In this document: piece after piece, positions 34,195-42,687 of the stretch
How the letters are laid out: every line of letters starts with the position of its first letter
How positions within the stretch are numbered: position 1 is the first letter of the stretch
Assembly: GCA_964518725.1 (NCBI GenBank)
Contig: CAZFKP010000013.1
Coordinates: 1-64,000, forward strand
Direction of reading: 5' to 3'
Length of the DNA: 64,000 nt
Source of the DNA: JANRKF01 sp964518725
GTDB lineage: Bacteria; Pseudomonadota; Alphaproteobacteria; Rickettsiales; SXRF01
Translations under genes and position numbers: made by a program
Notes under the pieces: model-generated
The model's input: only the letters and a program-made list of their open reading frames with translations
Told to the model about the DNA's origin: nothing
The model's database searches: none

Positions 34195-35121
34195 TCATCG
34201 TTCCGGCGGGCTTGGAACGTCTTCTGTGCCGCGCTCCTCTAATATGCGGCGGGTAGCCGTGCTGGTAGGGTTGGCAGTAAACCGGCCACCGCCTGTGACG
34301 ATGGTGGCGGCGGTAGCAGGGTCGTAGGTTGGGTCTTGTTGCTTGCGTAGTATTTCTATCGCCCTCCTGTAACCTAATATTTTCTGTACTGTCTCAAGCG
34401 CTCTTTCTGAGGGTTCTTGTCCATCATCCCATGGGTCATCACCGCATATTAGCGCGGCTGTTCCTGCGCGTATTTGCTGTTCCAGAAGCCGAATCCGGGT
34501 TTCATGAGGCGATAGCCTCTCATCCCTCAGTGTGGTCCTCATTTGCAGCAGGGCAACTATCTTACCATCGGCATGCAGATATTCTATACCAACCTTCGCG
34601 CCAAGCTGAACATCATCCAGCCAGCAGGCGTTGACGGCTTTTCGGGATATCCTCAGCTGATCTTCAGGGGCAAGGCCTGATAGTTCCGAAGAACCATTCG
34701 GCGGCCCTAGGGTGAATCCATCTGAATTTTTATCGATAAGCTTATACACGCGATTCACAGGAAAATCTGCGACCTGCACAGGGCTGGAAATGGATTGTAT
34801 TGATCCATCCTCGCCCATGCTGGCGACGGCGGCAAAGTGAAGGGTTGGGTGCATGCCGCTCAACTCGAATTCCTGGGAAGGGGGGACGATATGTGGTTCT
34901 ATAAACCCCCTCAGCGCTTCCGCGCCCGGCGTTTCTGACAAATCAAGAAACCTACGCCTGCTGAGCCAGCCTTTGCCACTGATCGTATTTGGTTCCTCTG
35001 GAACAATGCACACGCTCTTGCTCGGATTTTCCACATCCAACTGCACAAAGCCATAAATAAACACCTTTTCACCCGACGCGCCATGCAAAGATTGAGCGGG
35101 AGTGGTTAATTCATCAGCCAT
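34195..35121 (-). CDS. Orphan hypothetical protein
   Basis: I do not recognise this 308-residue protein. The first 190 residues look beta-rich, the region 200-275 helical (a coiled-coil-like HETRIRLLEQQIRAG and RRAIEILRKQQ), and the C-terminus is Pro/Thr-rich and ends PSPPER. The ATG at 35121 has an AAGGGA site six bases upstream, better than the earlier in-frame ATG at 35136. It is convergent with the orphan after lysC and divergent from the monooxygenase-like gene. Confidence 0.65.
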   Translation of the reverse strand: MADELTTPAQSLHGASGEKVFIYGFVQLDVENPSKSVCIVPEEPNTISGKGWLSRRRFLDLSETPGAEALRGFIEPHIVPPSQEFELSGMHPTLHFAAVASMGEDGSIQSISSPVQVADFPVNRVYKLIDKNSDGFTLGPPNGSSELSGLAPEDQLRISRKAVNACWLDDVQLGAKVGIEYLHADGKIVALLQMRTTLRDERLSPHETRIRLLEQQIRAGTAALICGDDPWDDGQEPSERALETVQKILGYRRAIEILRKQQDPTYDPATAATIVTGGGRFTANPTSTATRRILEERGTEDVPSPPER

Positions 35122-35147
35122 ATCATTCCCTTGCACAACGGGTTGAT

Positions 35148-35174
35148 TTGATTATGATGCGATCAACCTATAAT
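35148..35174 (+). promoter_or_regulatory. Promoter region before the nitronate monooxygenase-like gene
   Basis: A perfect TATAAT at 35169-35174 lies in an AT-rich divergent gap, with TTGATT at 35148-35153 (15-base spacing) or 35143-35148 (20-base spacing), neither ideal. The leader to the ATG at 35212 is AT-rich with no strong Shine-Dalgarno. Confidence 0.42.
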
Positions 35175-35211
35175 TAATATGCATCACACGCAATAAAATT
35201 AATATATATTT

Positions 35212-36207
35212 ATGAATAATAGGCTTTCTGCCCTCATGGGGCGTGGCACGGAATTTCTCGGCTGCCAATACGCCATCATGGGTGGCGCGATGTCGTGGGT
35301 TTCGGAGCGGAACCTAGTGGCGGCGCTTTCCAACGCCGGGGCATTCGGGGTGATTGCCGCTTCTTCCATGCCGCCGGAATTACTCGACAAGGAAATCATC
35401 GAGACAAAAAAACTGACGCAAAAGCCCTTCGGCGTCAACCTCATCATCATGCACCCGCAGCTGGAGGAATTGGTGGCGGTGTGCCTTCGTCAGAATATAT
35501 CGCACGTGGTGCTCGCCGGGGGTATCCCCAGTGCGGCCACTATCAAAACATTGAAGGACGGCGCCGCGAAGGTCATTTGCTTTGCCCCGGCGGAGGTGAT
35601 TGCCCGCAAGCTGATTAAAAGCGGTACGGACGCGCTGGTGATCGAGGGAGCGGAAGCGGGCGGGCATATCGGTCCGGTATCCACCTCGGTGCTCGCACAG
35701 GAAATCCTGCCGGTGGTGAAGGATGTGCCGGTGTTCGTGGCCGGTGGCATTGGCCGGGGGGAGGCGATGGCAAGCTACCTGGAAATGGGCGCTTCCGGCG
35801 TGCAGCTTGGCACGCGGTTTGTGTGCGCCACCGAATCCATCGCGCATGCGAATTTCAAGGCGGCGTTCATCAAAGCGGCGGCGCGCAATGCCATGCCCAG
35901 CGTACAGGTGGATCCGGATTTCCCGGTGATCCCCGTGCGCGCTATCGAAAACGCCGCGACCGAAGAGTTCAAACGCGCCCAGATCGATGCCATCGCAAAG
36001 TTCAAAAGCGGTGCACTCGATAAAAAAGAAGCCCAGTTGCAAATTGAGCATTTCTGGGCCGGGGCGCTTCGGAAAGCCGTGATTGACGGCGATTGTGAGC
36101 GCGGGTCGCTGATGGCCGGGCAAAGTGTAGGAATGGTCACGAAAATCCAGCCCGCGCAGGAGATTATCGATGAGCTGGTTGCCCAGGCCGAGGCGTATTT
36201 GGGGTGA
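35212..36207 (+). CDS. Nitronate monooxygenase / FabK-like flavoprotein
   Basis: This is a TIM-barrel FMN enzyme of the 2-nitropropane dioxygenase family, which includes nitronate monooxygenases and the enoyl-ACP reductase FabK. The 331-residue product has GGAMSWVSERNLVAALSNAGAFGVIA (MGGAMSWVSE, LSNAGAFGVI) at the start, VIEGAEAGGHIG with the conserved His, VAGGIGRGEAMASYLEMGA and GVQLGTRFVC at the phosphate site. Which activity applies cannot be settled from sequence. It stands alone between an orphan gene and pyrB. Confidence 0.85.
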   Translation: MNNRLSALMGRGTEFLGCQYAIMGGAMSWVSERNLVAALSNAGAFGVIAASSMPPELLDKEIIETKKLTQKPFGVNLIIMHPQLEELVAVCLRQNISHVVLAGGIPSAATIKTLKDGAAKVICFAPAEVIARKLIKSGTDALVIEGAEAGGHIGPVSTSVLAQEILPVVKDVPVFVAGGIGRGEAMASYLEMGASGVQLGTRFVCATESIAHANFKAAFIKAAARNAMPSVQVDPDFPVIPVRAIENAATEEFKRAQIDAIAKFKSGALDKKEAQLQIEHFWAGALRKAVIDGDCERGSLMAGQSVGMVTKIQPAQEIIDELVAQAEAYLG

Positions 36208-36251
36208 TGCCTGTTGCCAAACCGGTTGAAAACTGATAGCTTTCCCTCCGC

Positions 36252-37199
36252 ATGAAAAAACCGTTCGCGAAAAAAGAAGCCTCCGCCCGCAAGCATTTGC
36301 TCGGTATTGATGGGCTTTCCAAAGCGGAGGCGATGGCGTTTCTGGAACTCGCGCAGAGTTATATTGAGAAAAATCGTGCCACCGACAAGAAGCATTCCAT
36401 CCTCAAGGGGCTGACCCTCATCAATTTGTTTTTTGAGAATTCCACGCGCACGCGCACCTCATTCGAGCTGGCGGGAAAACGCCTCGGTATGGATGTCATC
36501 AACATGTCGGTGTCGACGTCCGCCACCAAAAAAGGCGAAACCCTGATCGACACGGCGATGACGCTGAACGCCATGCACCCCGATTTTATCGCAGTGCGCC
36601 ACGCCGAGTCCGGCGCGCCGCACCTGCTCGCACAGAAGGTCAACTGTTCGGTCATCAACGCCGGGGACGGCTGGCACGAGCACCCGACACAGGCGCTGCT
36701 CGATGCGCTCGCCATCCTCCAACATCGCGGCAAGATCGAAGGGCTGACGGTAGCAATTTGCGGCGACATCCTCCATAGCCGCGTAGCGCGTTCCAATATC
36801 AAATTACTGAAACTGCTCGGCGCCAAGGTGCGGTTGATCGCGCCGCCTACCCTGATGCCCGCTGCGCCCGAATCGTTCGGAGCTGAAATCTATCACGATA
36901 TGCGTAAAGGCCTTGCAGGTGTCGACATTATCATGATGCTCCGCCTGCAACTGGAGCGGATGGAGAGTAATTTCGTGCCGTCGGTGCGCGAATATTTCCA
37001 CTTCTACGGCCTGGATCACGAAAAGCTTTCCCATGCCATGCCCGACGCGCTCATTATGCATCCTGGCCCCATTAACCGCGGAGTGGAAATCGATACGCAG
37101 CTTGCTGACGACATCAACCGCAGCCTGATCCTCGACCAGGTGGAAATGGGCGTCGCCATCCGCCAGGCAGTATTGGAATTGCTGGCCAAACAGCAATGA
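36252..37199 (+). CDS. pyrB: Aspartate carbamoyltransferase catalytic subunit
   Basis: PyrB joins carbamoyl phosphate and aspartate in pyrimidine synthesis. The 315-residue product has the carbamoyl phosphate motif STRTRTSFE, HPTQALLDALAI, and the aspartate-binding HPGPINRGVE. The N-terminus KHLLGIDGLSKAEAM fits the alphaproteobacterial/Pseudomonas class that pairs with a dihydroorotase-like subunit rather than with PyrI; no pyrI is seen. Its stop overlaps the following glycosyltransferase start by four bases (ATGA). Confidence 0.96.
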   Translation: MKKPFAKKEASARKHLLGIDGLSKAEAMAFLELAQSYIEKNRATDKKHSILKGLTLINLFFENSTRTRTSFELAGKRLGMDVINMSVSTSATKKGETLIDTAMTLNAMHPDFIAVRHAESGAPHLLAQKVNCSVINAGDGWHEHPTQALLDALAILQHRGKIEGLTVAICGDILHSRVARSNIKLLKLLGAKVRLIAPPTLMPAAPESFGAEIYHDMRKGLAGVDIIMMLRLQLERMESNFVPSVREYFHFYGLDHEKLSHAMPDALIMHPGPINRGVEIDTQLADDINRSLILDQVEMGVAIRQAVLELLAKQQ

Positions 37200-38629
37200 A
37201 CATTCCATTCCTGCAAAAAACGCTGAACCTCGCTCTGGTCGCGGCAGCGCTGTGGTACGCGCTGGCCTTCACCTATGTGGCGGTATTTTCCTTCGGCTAT
37301 CCGTTCGGCATGGAATGGCTGGAAGGACACGTGATGGAAATCGTCGCCCGTTCGGCGGAAAATAAACCCATCTACGTCGCCCCGATGATGGATTATGTGC
37401 CCTTCATCTACACCCCGTTTTACTATCATGCCGCAGCGATATTCACCCATATCTTCGGGGTTGATTTTACGGCCGGCCGGGCGCTATCGATCCTCTGCAC
37501 CTTTGGGATTTCGGCGGTGCTGTTCAGCTGGTCGCGGCTGCTGGGCGGGTCGCGCACGGCGGCGTTTGCAGCATCCGGGTTATATTTTGCCACCTACCAG
37601 ATCATGGGGCGGTGGTACGATTTGGCGCGGATCGATAATCTCTATATCCTGCTGATGCTCTCCGGCCTGTATGTGACCGTGACCCAGCGTGGTGCCGTCT
37701 CGGCACTGGTCGGTGCCGGGTTGCTTGCCTTCGCATTTTATACCAAGCAATCGGCACTGCTCGCCTGCCTGCCTGTCCTCGTCTGGGCCTTGGTGTGCCA
37801 CCGTCGCGATGGGATGTTTGCCACCGTGGCTACCGCTTGTTGTGTCGTGCTGATCGTGCTGATTTCCGATGCGCTCTCCGGCGGATGGTTTTCATTTTAC
37901 GTGTTCAGCGTCCCGGCCGGGCATGGGCTGGAGGATAAATACATCCTCGGGTTTTTCAGTGGCGACCTGATTCGCACCTGGTGGCCGATGCTGGCGGTCG
38001 CGATTGCCCTTGCATTGCATACCTACCGGCACGAACGCGCTTTGTTCTGGGAATTTACGGCGCTTGCGGCAGGGCTGATCGGCTCCAGCTATATCTCGCG
38101 GATACATTGGGGGGGGTATGTCAATGTGCTGATCCCGATGGCGGCGTTTTTCGCATTGGTAGCCGGTGCAGCCATCGCCCGCTGGTGGCCGGCGAAGCTG
38201 CTGGTGTTGCTGCAATTTGTCTTGCTGTATTATCCGCCGAACGACCTGATCCCGAATGACGCGCTGCTTGAAACCAATGAAAAGGCGATAGAAGCCATTA
38301 CCACCTCGGTGGATGGTGATATCTATATTCCTGAGCTGCATTTCATCCATTGGCCGGTGGGGAAGAAAAGCCACGTCTATGGCATGGCGGCGTTTGATAT
38401 TTTCCGCTCCAGCGGCACGCGGGTTGATCCGGTGAAAGCGGCCATGCGGAAAGAACTGGAAGAGGCCTTTGCACGGAAAGCCTATGCCGGAGTCATGCCC
38501 GGCGCGCTGATGCGGCTGCGTGAGGCGAATGAGCATTACTCCGAGAGCTCGCGGCTTTACCCGACATTCCGCTACCAGACAGGGTTGGTGCGCCAGCAGA
38601 ACCCCACCCTTTTGCAGTTGCCAAAATAA
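37196..38629 (+). CDS. GT39-like membrane glycosyltransferase
   Basis: The 477-residue product has about ten membrane segments. The first periplasmic loop has MEWLEGHVMEIVARS and PFIYTPFYYHAAA, the E-G...Y-T-P pattern of GT39/ArnT-type enzymes. The C-terminal 110 residues are soluble. The start overlaps the pyrB stop by four bases, so it is translationally coupled inside a pyrimidine gene cluster, between pyrB and pyrC. No metabolic link to pyrimidines is known; UDP-sugar demand is one speculative tie. Confidence 0.75.
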   Translation: MNIPFLQKTLNLALVAAALWYALAFTYVAVFSFGYPFGMEWLEGHVMEIVARSAENKPIYVAPMMDYVPFIYTPFYYHAAAIFTHIFGVDFTAGRALSILCTFGISAVLFSWSRLLGGSRTAAFAASGLYFATYQIMGRWYDLARIDNLYILLMLSGLYVTVTQRGAVSALVGAGLLAFAFYTKQSALLACLPVLVWALVCHRRDGMFATVATACCVVLIVLISDALSGGWFSFYVFSVPAGHGLEDKYILGFFSGDLIRTWWPMLAVAIALALHTYRHERALFWEFTALAAGLIGSSYISRIHWGGYVNVLIPMAAFFALVAGAAIARWWPAKLLVLLQFVLLYYPPNDLIPNDALLETNEKAIEAITTSVDGDIYIPELHFIHWPVGKKSHVYGMAAFDIFRSSGTRVDPVKAAMRKELEEAFARKAYAGVMPGALMRLREANEHYSESSRLYPTFRYQTGLVRQQNPTLLQLPK

Positions 38630-38643
38630 GGATTTATAGTCTA

Positions 38644-39993
38644 ATGCGGAACAAACAGGAGTCAGCCTTGAAACAGACCTTTACCCTTCCTACCCACAGC
38701 CCAACCAAAAAAATTGCCTACACCAATGCGCGGCTGTTCGATGCCGAATCCGGGCTGGATCAGAAGGGCGGCTTGCTCACCATTGGCGACAAAATCGCCG
38801 ATTTCGGTGCAGCTATTTTCAATGGCGGTATTCCCGAAGGTGCGGAGGTGGTCGATTGCGGCGGGCACCTGCTCTCACCCGGCCTGCTCGACATCCAGGT
38901 GCATTTCCGCGAACCGGGGCAGGAGCATAAGGAAACCATCGCCACCGGCAGCAAATCCGCGGCGGCGGGTGGTGTAACGACGGTTGCCTGCATGCCGAAC
39001 ACCAAGCCGGTGGTCGATGTAGTGCCGATTGTCGACTTCATTCATAAGCGCGCCCGCGAAACTGCCTATGTGAATGTCCGCACCTACGCGGCCATTTCCA
39101 AGGCGATGAAAGGCGAGGAAATCACTGAAATGGGCTTGCTGGTGGAGGCAGGCGCTGTCGGCTTCACCGATGACGGCCTGCCGGTGATGAACGCTGGCGT
39201 GATGCGGAAAGCGCTTACCTACGCCCGCGAGCTGGGGGTGCCGGTCGCGCAGCATGCCGAAGATTTAAACCTCTCATGCGGAAGCTGCATGAATGAAGGC
39301 CGCGTGTCCGCGCATCTGGGGGTAGGGGGCGCGCCGAACGCCGCCGAAGCCGTGATGGTCGCACGCGATATCATGCTGGCGGAACTTACCGGCGGACAGT
39401 ACCATGTGCTGCACATTTCCACCGCAGAAGCGATTGAGGAAGTACGCCGCGCCAAGAAAAAAGGCCTGCGGGTCACGGCGGAGGCCGCTCCCCATCATTT
39501 CACGCTGACCGATGAAGCGGTGCTTGAATACCGCACCTTCAGCAAAATGAACCCACCGTTGCGCGCCGAGAAAGACCGCATCGCGGTGATTGAAGGGCTT
39601 GCCGATGGCACGATCGACGCCATTGCCACCGACCACGCGCCGCACGACCAGGAATCCAAGCGCGTGCCGCTCGCCAGCGCCGCGTATGGCATTGTGGGGT
39701 TGGAAACCATGCTGCCGCTTTCGCTCGGCCTGTATCACAAGGGCATCATGTCACTGCGTGATGTGATGGCGGCGATGACCTATAAACCCGCCGACATCAT
39801 CCACGTTGCTTCCGGCCGCTTGAAGAAAGGTGCCCGCGCCGACCTCACCCTCATCAACCTCGACATGGATTGGGTGATGGATCCCAAGCAATTCGTGAGC
39901 AAATCGCTCAACTCGCCTTTCGACGACTGGCAGACCAAAGGCCGCGCCATCCGCACCATCGTCGGCGGTGAAACGGTGTATGTGTTGGGGTGA
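38644..39993 (+). CDS. pyrC: Dihydroorotase (type I) with QVH metal motif
   Basis: Dihydroorotase closes carbamoyl aspartate to dihydroorotate. The 449-residue product is an amidohydrolase: LLSPGLLDIQVHFREPGQEHKET, ACMPNTKPVVD, HAEDLNL, VLHISTAEAIEEVRRAK and ATDHAPHDQESKRVP (quoted in short pieces). The first metal motif reads DIQVH (residues 83-87), with Gln85 where catalytic enzymes usually have His. A TTG at 38668 with an AGGAG site is an alternative start. Since PyrB of this class often forms a complex with a PyrC-like partner, this could be the active enzyme or a structural subunit. Confidence 0.88.
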   Translation: MRNKQESALKQTFTLPTHSPTKKIAYTNARLFDAESGLDQKGGLLTIGDKIADFGAAIFNGGIPEGAEVVDCGGHLLSPGLLDIQVHFREPGQEHKETIATGSKSAAAGGVTTVACMPNTKPVVDVVPIVDFIHKRARETAYVNVRTYAAISKAMKGEEITEMGLLVEAGAVGFTDDGLPVMNAGVMRKALTYARELGVPVAQHAEDLNLSCGSCMNEGRVSAHLGVGGAPNAAEAVMVARDIMLAELTGGQYHVLHISTAEAIEEVRRAKKKGLRVTAEAAPHHFTLTDEAVLEYRTFSKMNPPLRAEKDRIAVIEGLADGTIDAIATDHAPHDQESKRVPLASAAYGIVGLETMLPLSLGLYHKGIMSLRDVMAAMTYKPADIIHVASGRLKKGARADLTLINLDMDWVMDPKQFVSKSLNSPFDDWQTKGRAIRTIVGGETVYVLG

Positions 39994-39994
39994 T

Positions 39995-40699
39995 ATGAGA
40001 TTAAAATACAATCCTATTATAGTGGCGATTGATACCACGGATGTTATTAAAGCTGATCGGTTGAAAAATTTACTGAGAGGCCATATTGGTGCAACTAAAC
40101 TCGGACTTGAATTTTTTACAGCCCATGGCCGCGATAAAATTAAGTCTGGAGAACGTACGCTCCCACTTTTTTTGGATTTAAAATTCCATGACATTCCGAA
40201 CACTGTTGCAGGTGCGGTTCGTGCCACCAAAGGCATCGATGCTTTCATGATGACGGTGCATGCGGCGGGTGGAGAGGCAATGATGCGTGCGGCAAACGAT
40301 GCGGCGCGCGAAATCACTCCTCCTGGAGAAAAGAAACCGCTTATCGTTGCAGTTACCGTGCTTACCAGTCTTGACGATTCTGATATAAAGAAGATTGGTG
40401 CAAAAGGGAAAGTGAGCGATCAAGTGAAGCGGCTGGCGGAATTGGCTCAAAAATCTGGCGTAGATGGTGTGGTGTGTTCGCCGCACGAGATTGAGGTGTT
40501 ATGCAAGCAGTGCGGCAAAGGATTTAATCTTGTCGTGCCCGGCATCCGCCCGATCGGCAGTGAAAAAGGCGACCAGAAGCGCGTGATGACCCCCAAAGAA
40601 GCGATGGATGCGGGAGCGAGTTATTTAGTGATTGGTCGGCCAATTACCGAAGCGCCAGACCCCGCGAAGGCGGCGGAAGATATTTTGAAAAGCTTATAG
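39995..40699 (+). CDS. pyrF: Orotidine 5'-phosphate decarboxylase
   Basis: PyrF makes UMP from OMP, the last step of the pathway. The 234-residue barrel has VAIDTTDVIKADRL at the start, FLDLKFHDIPNTVAGAVRA with the catalytic Asp-x-Lys and Asp, and VVPGIRPIGSEKGDQKRVMTP at the phosphate site (VVPGIRP). The ATG at 39995 lies one base after the pyrC stop. The first 300 or so bases look clearly more AT-rich than pyrC and than the gene's own 3' end, which may reflect recombination. Confidence 0.94.
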   Translation: MRLKYNPIIVAIDTTDVIKADRLKNLLRGHIGATKLGLEFFTAHGRDKIKSGERTLPLFLDLKFHDIPNTVAGAVRATKGIDAFMMTVHAAGGEAMMRAANDAAREITPPGEKKPLIVAVTVLTSLDDSDIKKIGAKGKVSDQVKRLAELAQKSGVDGVVCSPHEIEVLCKQCGKGFNLVVPGIRPIGSEKGDQKRVMTPKEAMDAGASYLVIGRPITEAPDPAKAAEDILKSL

Positions 40700-40717
40700 T
40701 TGTATTGTAAAATTTCC

Positions 40718-40792
40718 GTCATTCCCGCGCAGGCGGGAATCTCATGAGCCGTTTACACGACAATTGAAAGAGATCCCTGCCTTCGCAGGGAT
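40718..40792. repeat. Pair of palindromic repeat units after pyrF
   Basis: The first unit (40718-40741) is a TTCCCGC/GCGGGAA hairpin matching the unit at 17358-17381 in 23 of 24 bases. The second (40773-40792) is a perfect eight-pair stem ATCCCTGC/GCAGGGAT with a CTTC loop. They fill the gap between the convergent pyrF and hydrolase genes. They may also stop transcription from either side, although no long T run follows. Confidence 0.75.
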
Positions 40793-40798
40793 GATGCA

Positions 40799-41485
40799 TC
40801 AATCCCTCGGCAATTGCCTGCGCTTGCGGTCAGGGCGAACTTTGCGTTTCAGCACAAAATCGGCCATGCGCTGCTGCACATAATCATTCACCACGGTGCT
40901 CAACTCTTCTTCCTGCCCGCGGTAATAGTGGTCGGCGCCATGGAGCAATTTATAGTCCACCTGGCTGCCGAGCTTGGCGGCAAGCTTGGACACCGTATCC
41001 TCAGAGACAACATCGTCCTTGTCGCCTTGCGTCATCAATCCGGAAGCCGGGCAGGGCGAGAGGAAGGTGAAATCATAAAGATTCGCTGGCGGCGATACGG
41101 CGACGAAGCCTTCCAGCTCCGGCCTTCGCATCAGCAGTTGCAGCGAAATCCACGCGCCGAACGAGAAACCGGCGATCCAGCAGGTCGGGGCGTCCGGGTT
41201 CTGGGCTTGCAGCCAGTCGAGCGCGGTCGCCGCATCCGACAGCTCGCCCACGCCCTCATCATATTTCCCCTGCGATTTTCCAACACCACGAAAATTGAAT
41301 CGCAGCACCGAGAACCCCTGTTGCACAAAGCTGTGATAGAGGCGGTAGACGATCTTGTTATTCATCGTCCCGCCATAAAGCGGGTGCGGGTGCAGCACCA
41401 GCACGACGGGCGCGCTTTTTTGCTCGCTGTGGTGGTAGCGGCCTTCAATGCGGCCTTCGGAACCGTTGATGAATATTTCAGGCAT
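40799..41485 (-). CDS. Alpha/beta hydrolase (COG2945 type)
   Basis: The 228-residue product is a small alpha/beta hydrolase of unknown substrate. It has LVLHPHPLYGGTMNNKIV at the oxyanion region, the nucleophile elbow GFSFG, an acidic residue in MTQGDKDDVV and the His in LHGADHYYRG, making a Ser-Asp-His triad. The last 15 residues are strongly basic. It is divergent from cysE by about 70 bases. Related proteins are annotated only as predicted hydrolases. Confidence 0.9.
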   Translation of the reverse strand: MPEIFINGSEGRIEGRYHHSEQKSAPVVLVLHPHPLYGGTMNNKIVYRLYHSFVQQGFSVLRFNFRGVGKSQGKYDEGVGELSDAATALDWLQAQNPDAPTCWIAGFSFGAWISLQLLMRRPELEGFVAVSPPANLYDFTFLSPCPASGLMTQGDKDDVVSEDTVSKLAAKLGSQVDYKLLHGADHYYRGQEEELSTVVNDYVQQRMADFVLKRKVRPDRKRRQLPRD

Positions 41486-41513
41486 AGGTAAATAATGAAC
41501 AGTTGATAGGTTC

Positions 41514-41543
41514 TTGGGAATTAGCTAGGCTGGTACTTATATT
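41514..41543 (+). promoter_or_regulatory. Possible promoter for cysE-iscR-iscS
   Basis: TTGGGA at 41514-41519 and TATATT at 41538-41543, 18 bases apart, precede the cysE start. The -10 is good and the -35 weak. An IscR site could overlap but I cannot identify one with confidence. Confidence 0.35.
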
Positions 41544-41557
41544 GAATGTGGGGTGCA

Positions 41558-42244
41558 ATGTTCAAGACAATTATGAAAGATATTGATTCGGTGTTCGGGC
41601 GCGACCCGGCGGCACGCTCGCGGCTGGAGGTAGTATTATGCTACCCGGGCGTGCATGCGCTGCTGTTTCATCGGCTTTCACACTGGCTTTGGAAAAAAAA
41701 CTTTAAGCTTCTCGGGCGCTTTATCTCGTCGATCAGCCGGTTCCTGACCGGCATTGAAATTCATCCCGGCGCCACCATCGGCGAGCGGTTCTTCATTGAC
41801 CACGGCATGGGGGTGGTTATTGGCGAAACGGCGCGGATTGGCGATGATGTGACCATGTATCACGGCGTCACGCTTGGCGGCACGTCGCTTCAGCGCGGCA
41901 TCCGCCACCCGCAGGTGGGCAATAACGTCATTATCGGTGCCGGTGCCCAGCTTCTGGGGCCCATCGCTGTCGGTGACAATGCCCGGATCGGCAGCAACGC
42001 CGTCGTCGTGAAAGATGTTGAACCGGGGGCGACTATGGTCGGCATCCCGGCGCGTTCGGTGGTAGAAAAACCGGTGGAACCGGAAGATACGTTTGATGCC
42101 TACGCCGCCACCGCCGAGGAAGATGACCCGCTGCAGGAGCTGCTCGAATTACTGCAGGGCGAACTCAGTTCGCTGCAAACCCGCGTCCGCGAACTGGAAG
42201 GTGGCAGCGGCGAGCTTTCCGCACAGAAATGGGAAGCAAAATGA
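41558..42244 (+). CDS. cysE: Serine O-acetyltransferase
   Basis: CysE makes O-acetylserine, the acceptor for sulfide in cysteine synthesis. The 228-residue product has an N-terminal helical part, then left-handed beta-helix repeats with GIEIHPGATIGERFFIDHGMGVVIGETARIGDDVTMYHGVTLGG (short pieces: IHPGATIGE, IDHGMGVVIGETA, YHGVTLGG). The C-terminal 50 residues are acidic. A GGGGTG site supports the ATG at 41558 over 41546. It overlaps iscR by four bases, tying cysteine supply to Fe-S assembly. Confidence 0.93.
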   Translation: MFKTIMKDIDSVFGRDPAARSRLEVVLCYPGVHALLFHRLSHWLWKKNFKLLGRFISSISRFLTGIEIHPGATIGERFFIDHGMGVVIGETARIGDDVTMYHGVTLGGTSLQRGIRHPQVGNNVIIGAGAQLLGPIAVGDNARIGSNAVVVKDVEPGATMVGIPARSVVEKPVEPEDTFDAYAATAEEDDPLQELLELLQGELSSLQTRVRELEGGSGELSAQKWEAK

Positions 42245-42687
42245 TCTTAGGCACCAAGGCGCGCTATGCGGTGATGGCGATGGTCGAGCTGGCCGGTCGC
42301 GATCCCGGCGTGCCAATCGCGCTTTCGGCCATTGCCGACAGTCAGGAAATCACCTTGCCTTACCTCGAACAGATTTTTTCCAGGCTCAAACAGTGCGGCC
42401 TCGTGCAATCGGTGCGGGGGCCGGGTGGGGGGTATGTGCTGGCACGTGAAGCGGCGGCCATCACTATCGAAGAAATTGTACACGCATCGGATGAGGCTCT
42501 GAAAATGACGCGCTGTGAGGCGGATGCCGGCGGGTGCATGTCCCAGAAAACGCGCTGTGTTACGCACCACCTCTGGGAGGGGCTGGAGATGCAGATCAGC
42601 AAGTATCTCGGTGGCATCAGCCTCGCCGAATTGAGCGGGCAGAAGAAACACGCGGCTAGCACCCCTTGCCATACCAGCCATGCCTGA
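42241..42687 (+). CDS. iscR: Rrf2 family regulator IscR
   Basis: IscR is a [2Fe-2S] sensor that controls Fe-S assembly genes. The 148-residue product begins MILGTKARYAVMAMVELA, has the winged-helix region ISLPYLEQIF-like ITLPYLEQIFSRLK and VRGPGGGYVLAR. Three Cys with a following His (TRCEADAGGC, KTRCVTHHLW) form the cluster ligands; the Cys are six residues apart instead of five in the E. coli protein. It overlaps cysE by four bases and iscS by eight. It probably represses its own operon when its cluster is loaded. Confidence 0.92.
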   Translation: MILGTKARYAVMAMVELAGRDPGVPIALSAIADSQEITLPYLEQIFSRLKQCGLVQSVRGPGGGYVLAREAAAITIEEIVHASDEALKMTRCEADAGGCMSQKTRCVTHHLWEGLEMQISKYLGGISLAELSGQKKHAASTPCHTSHA

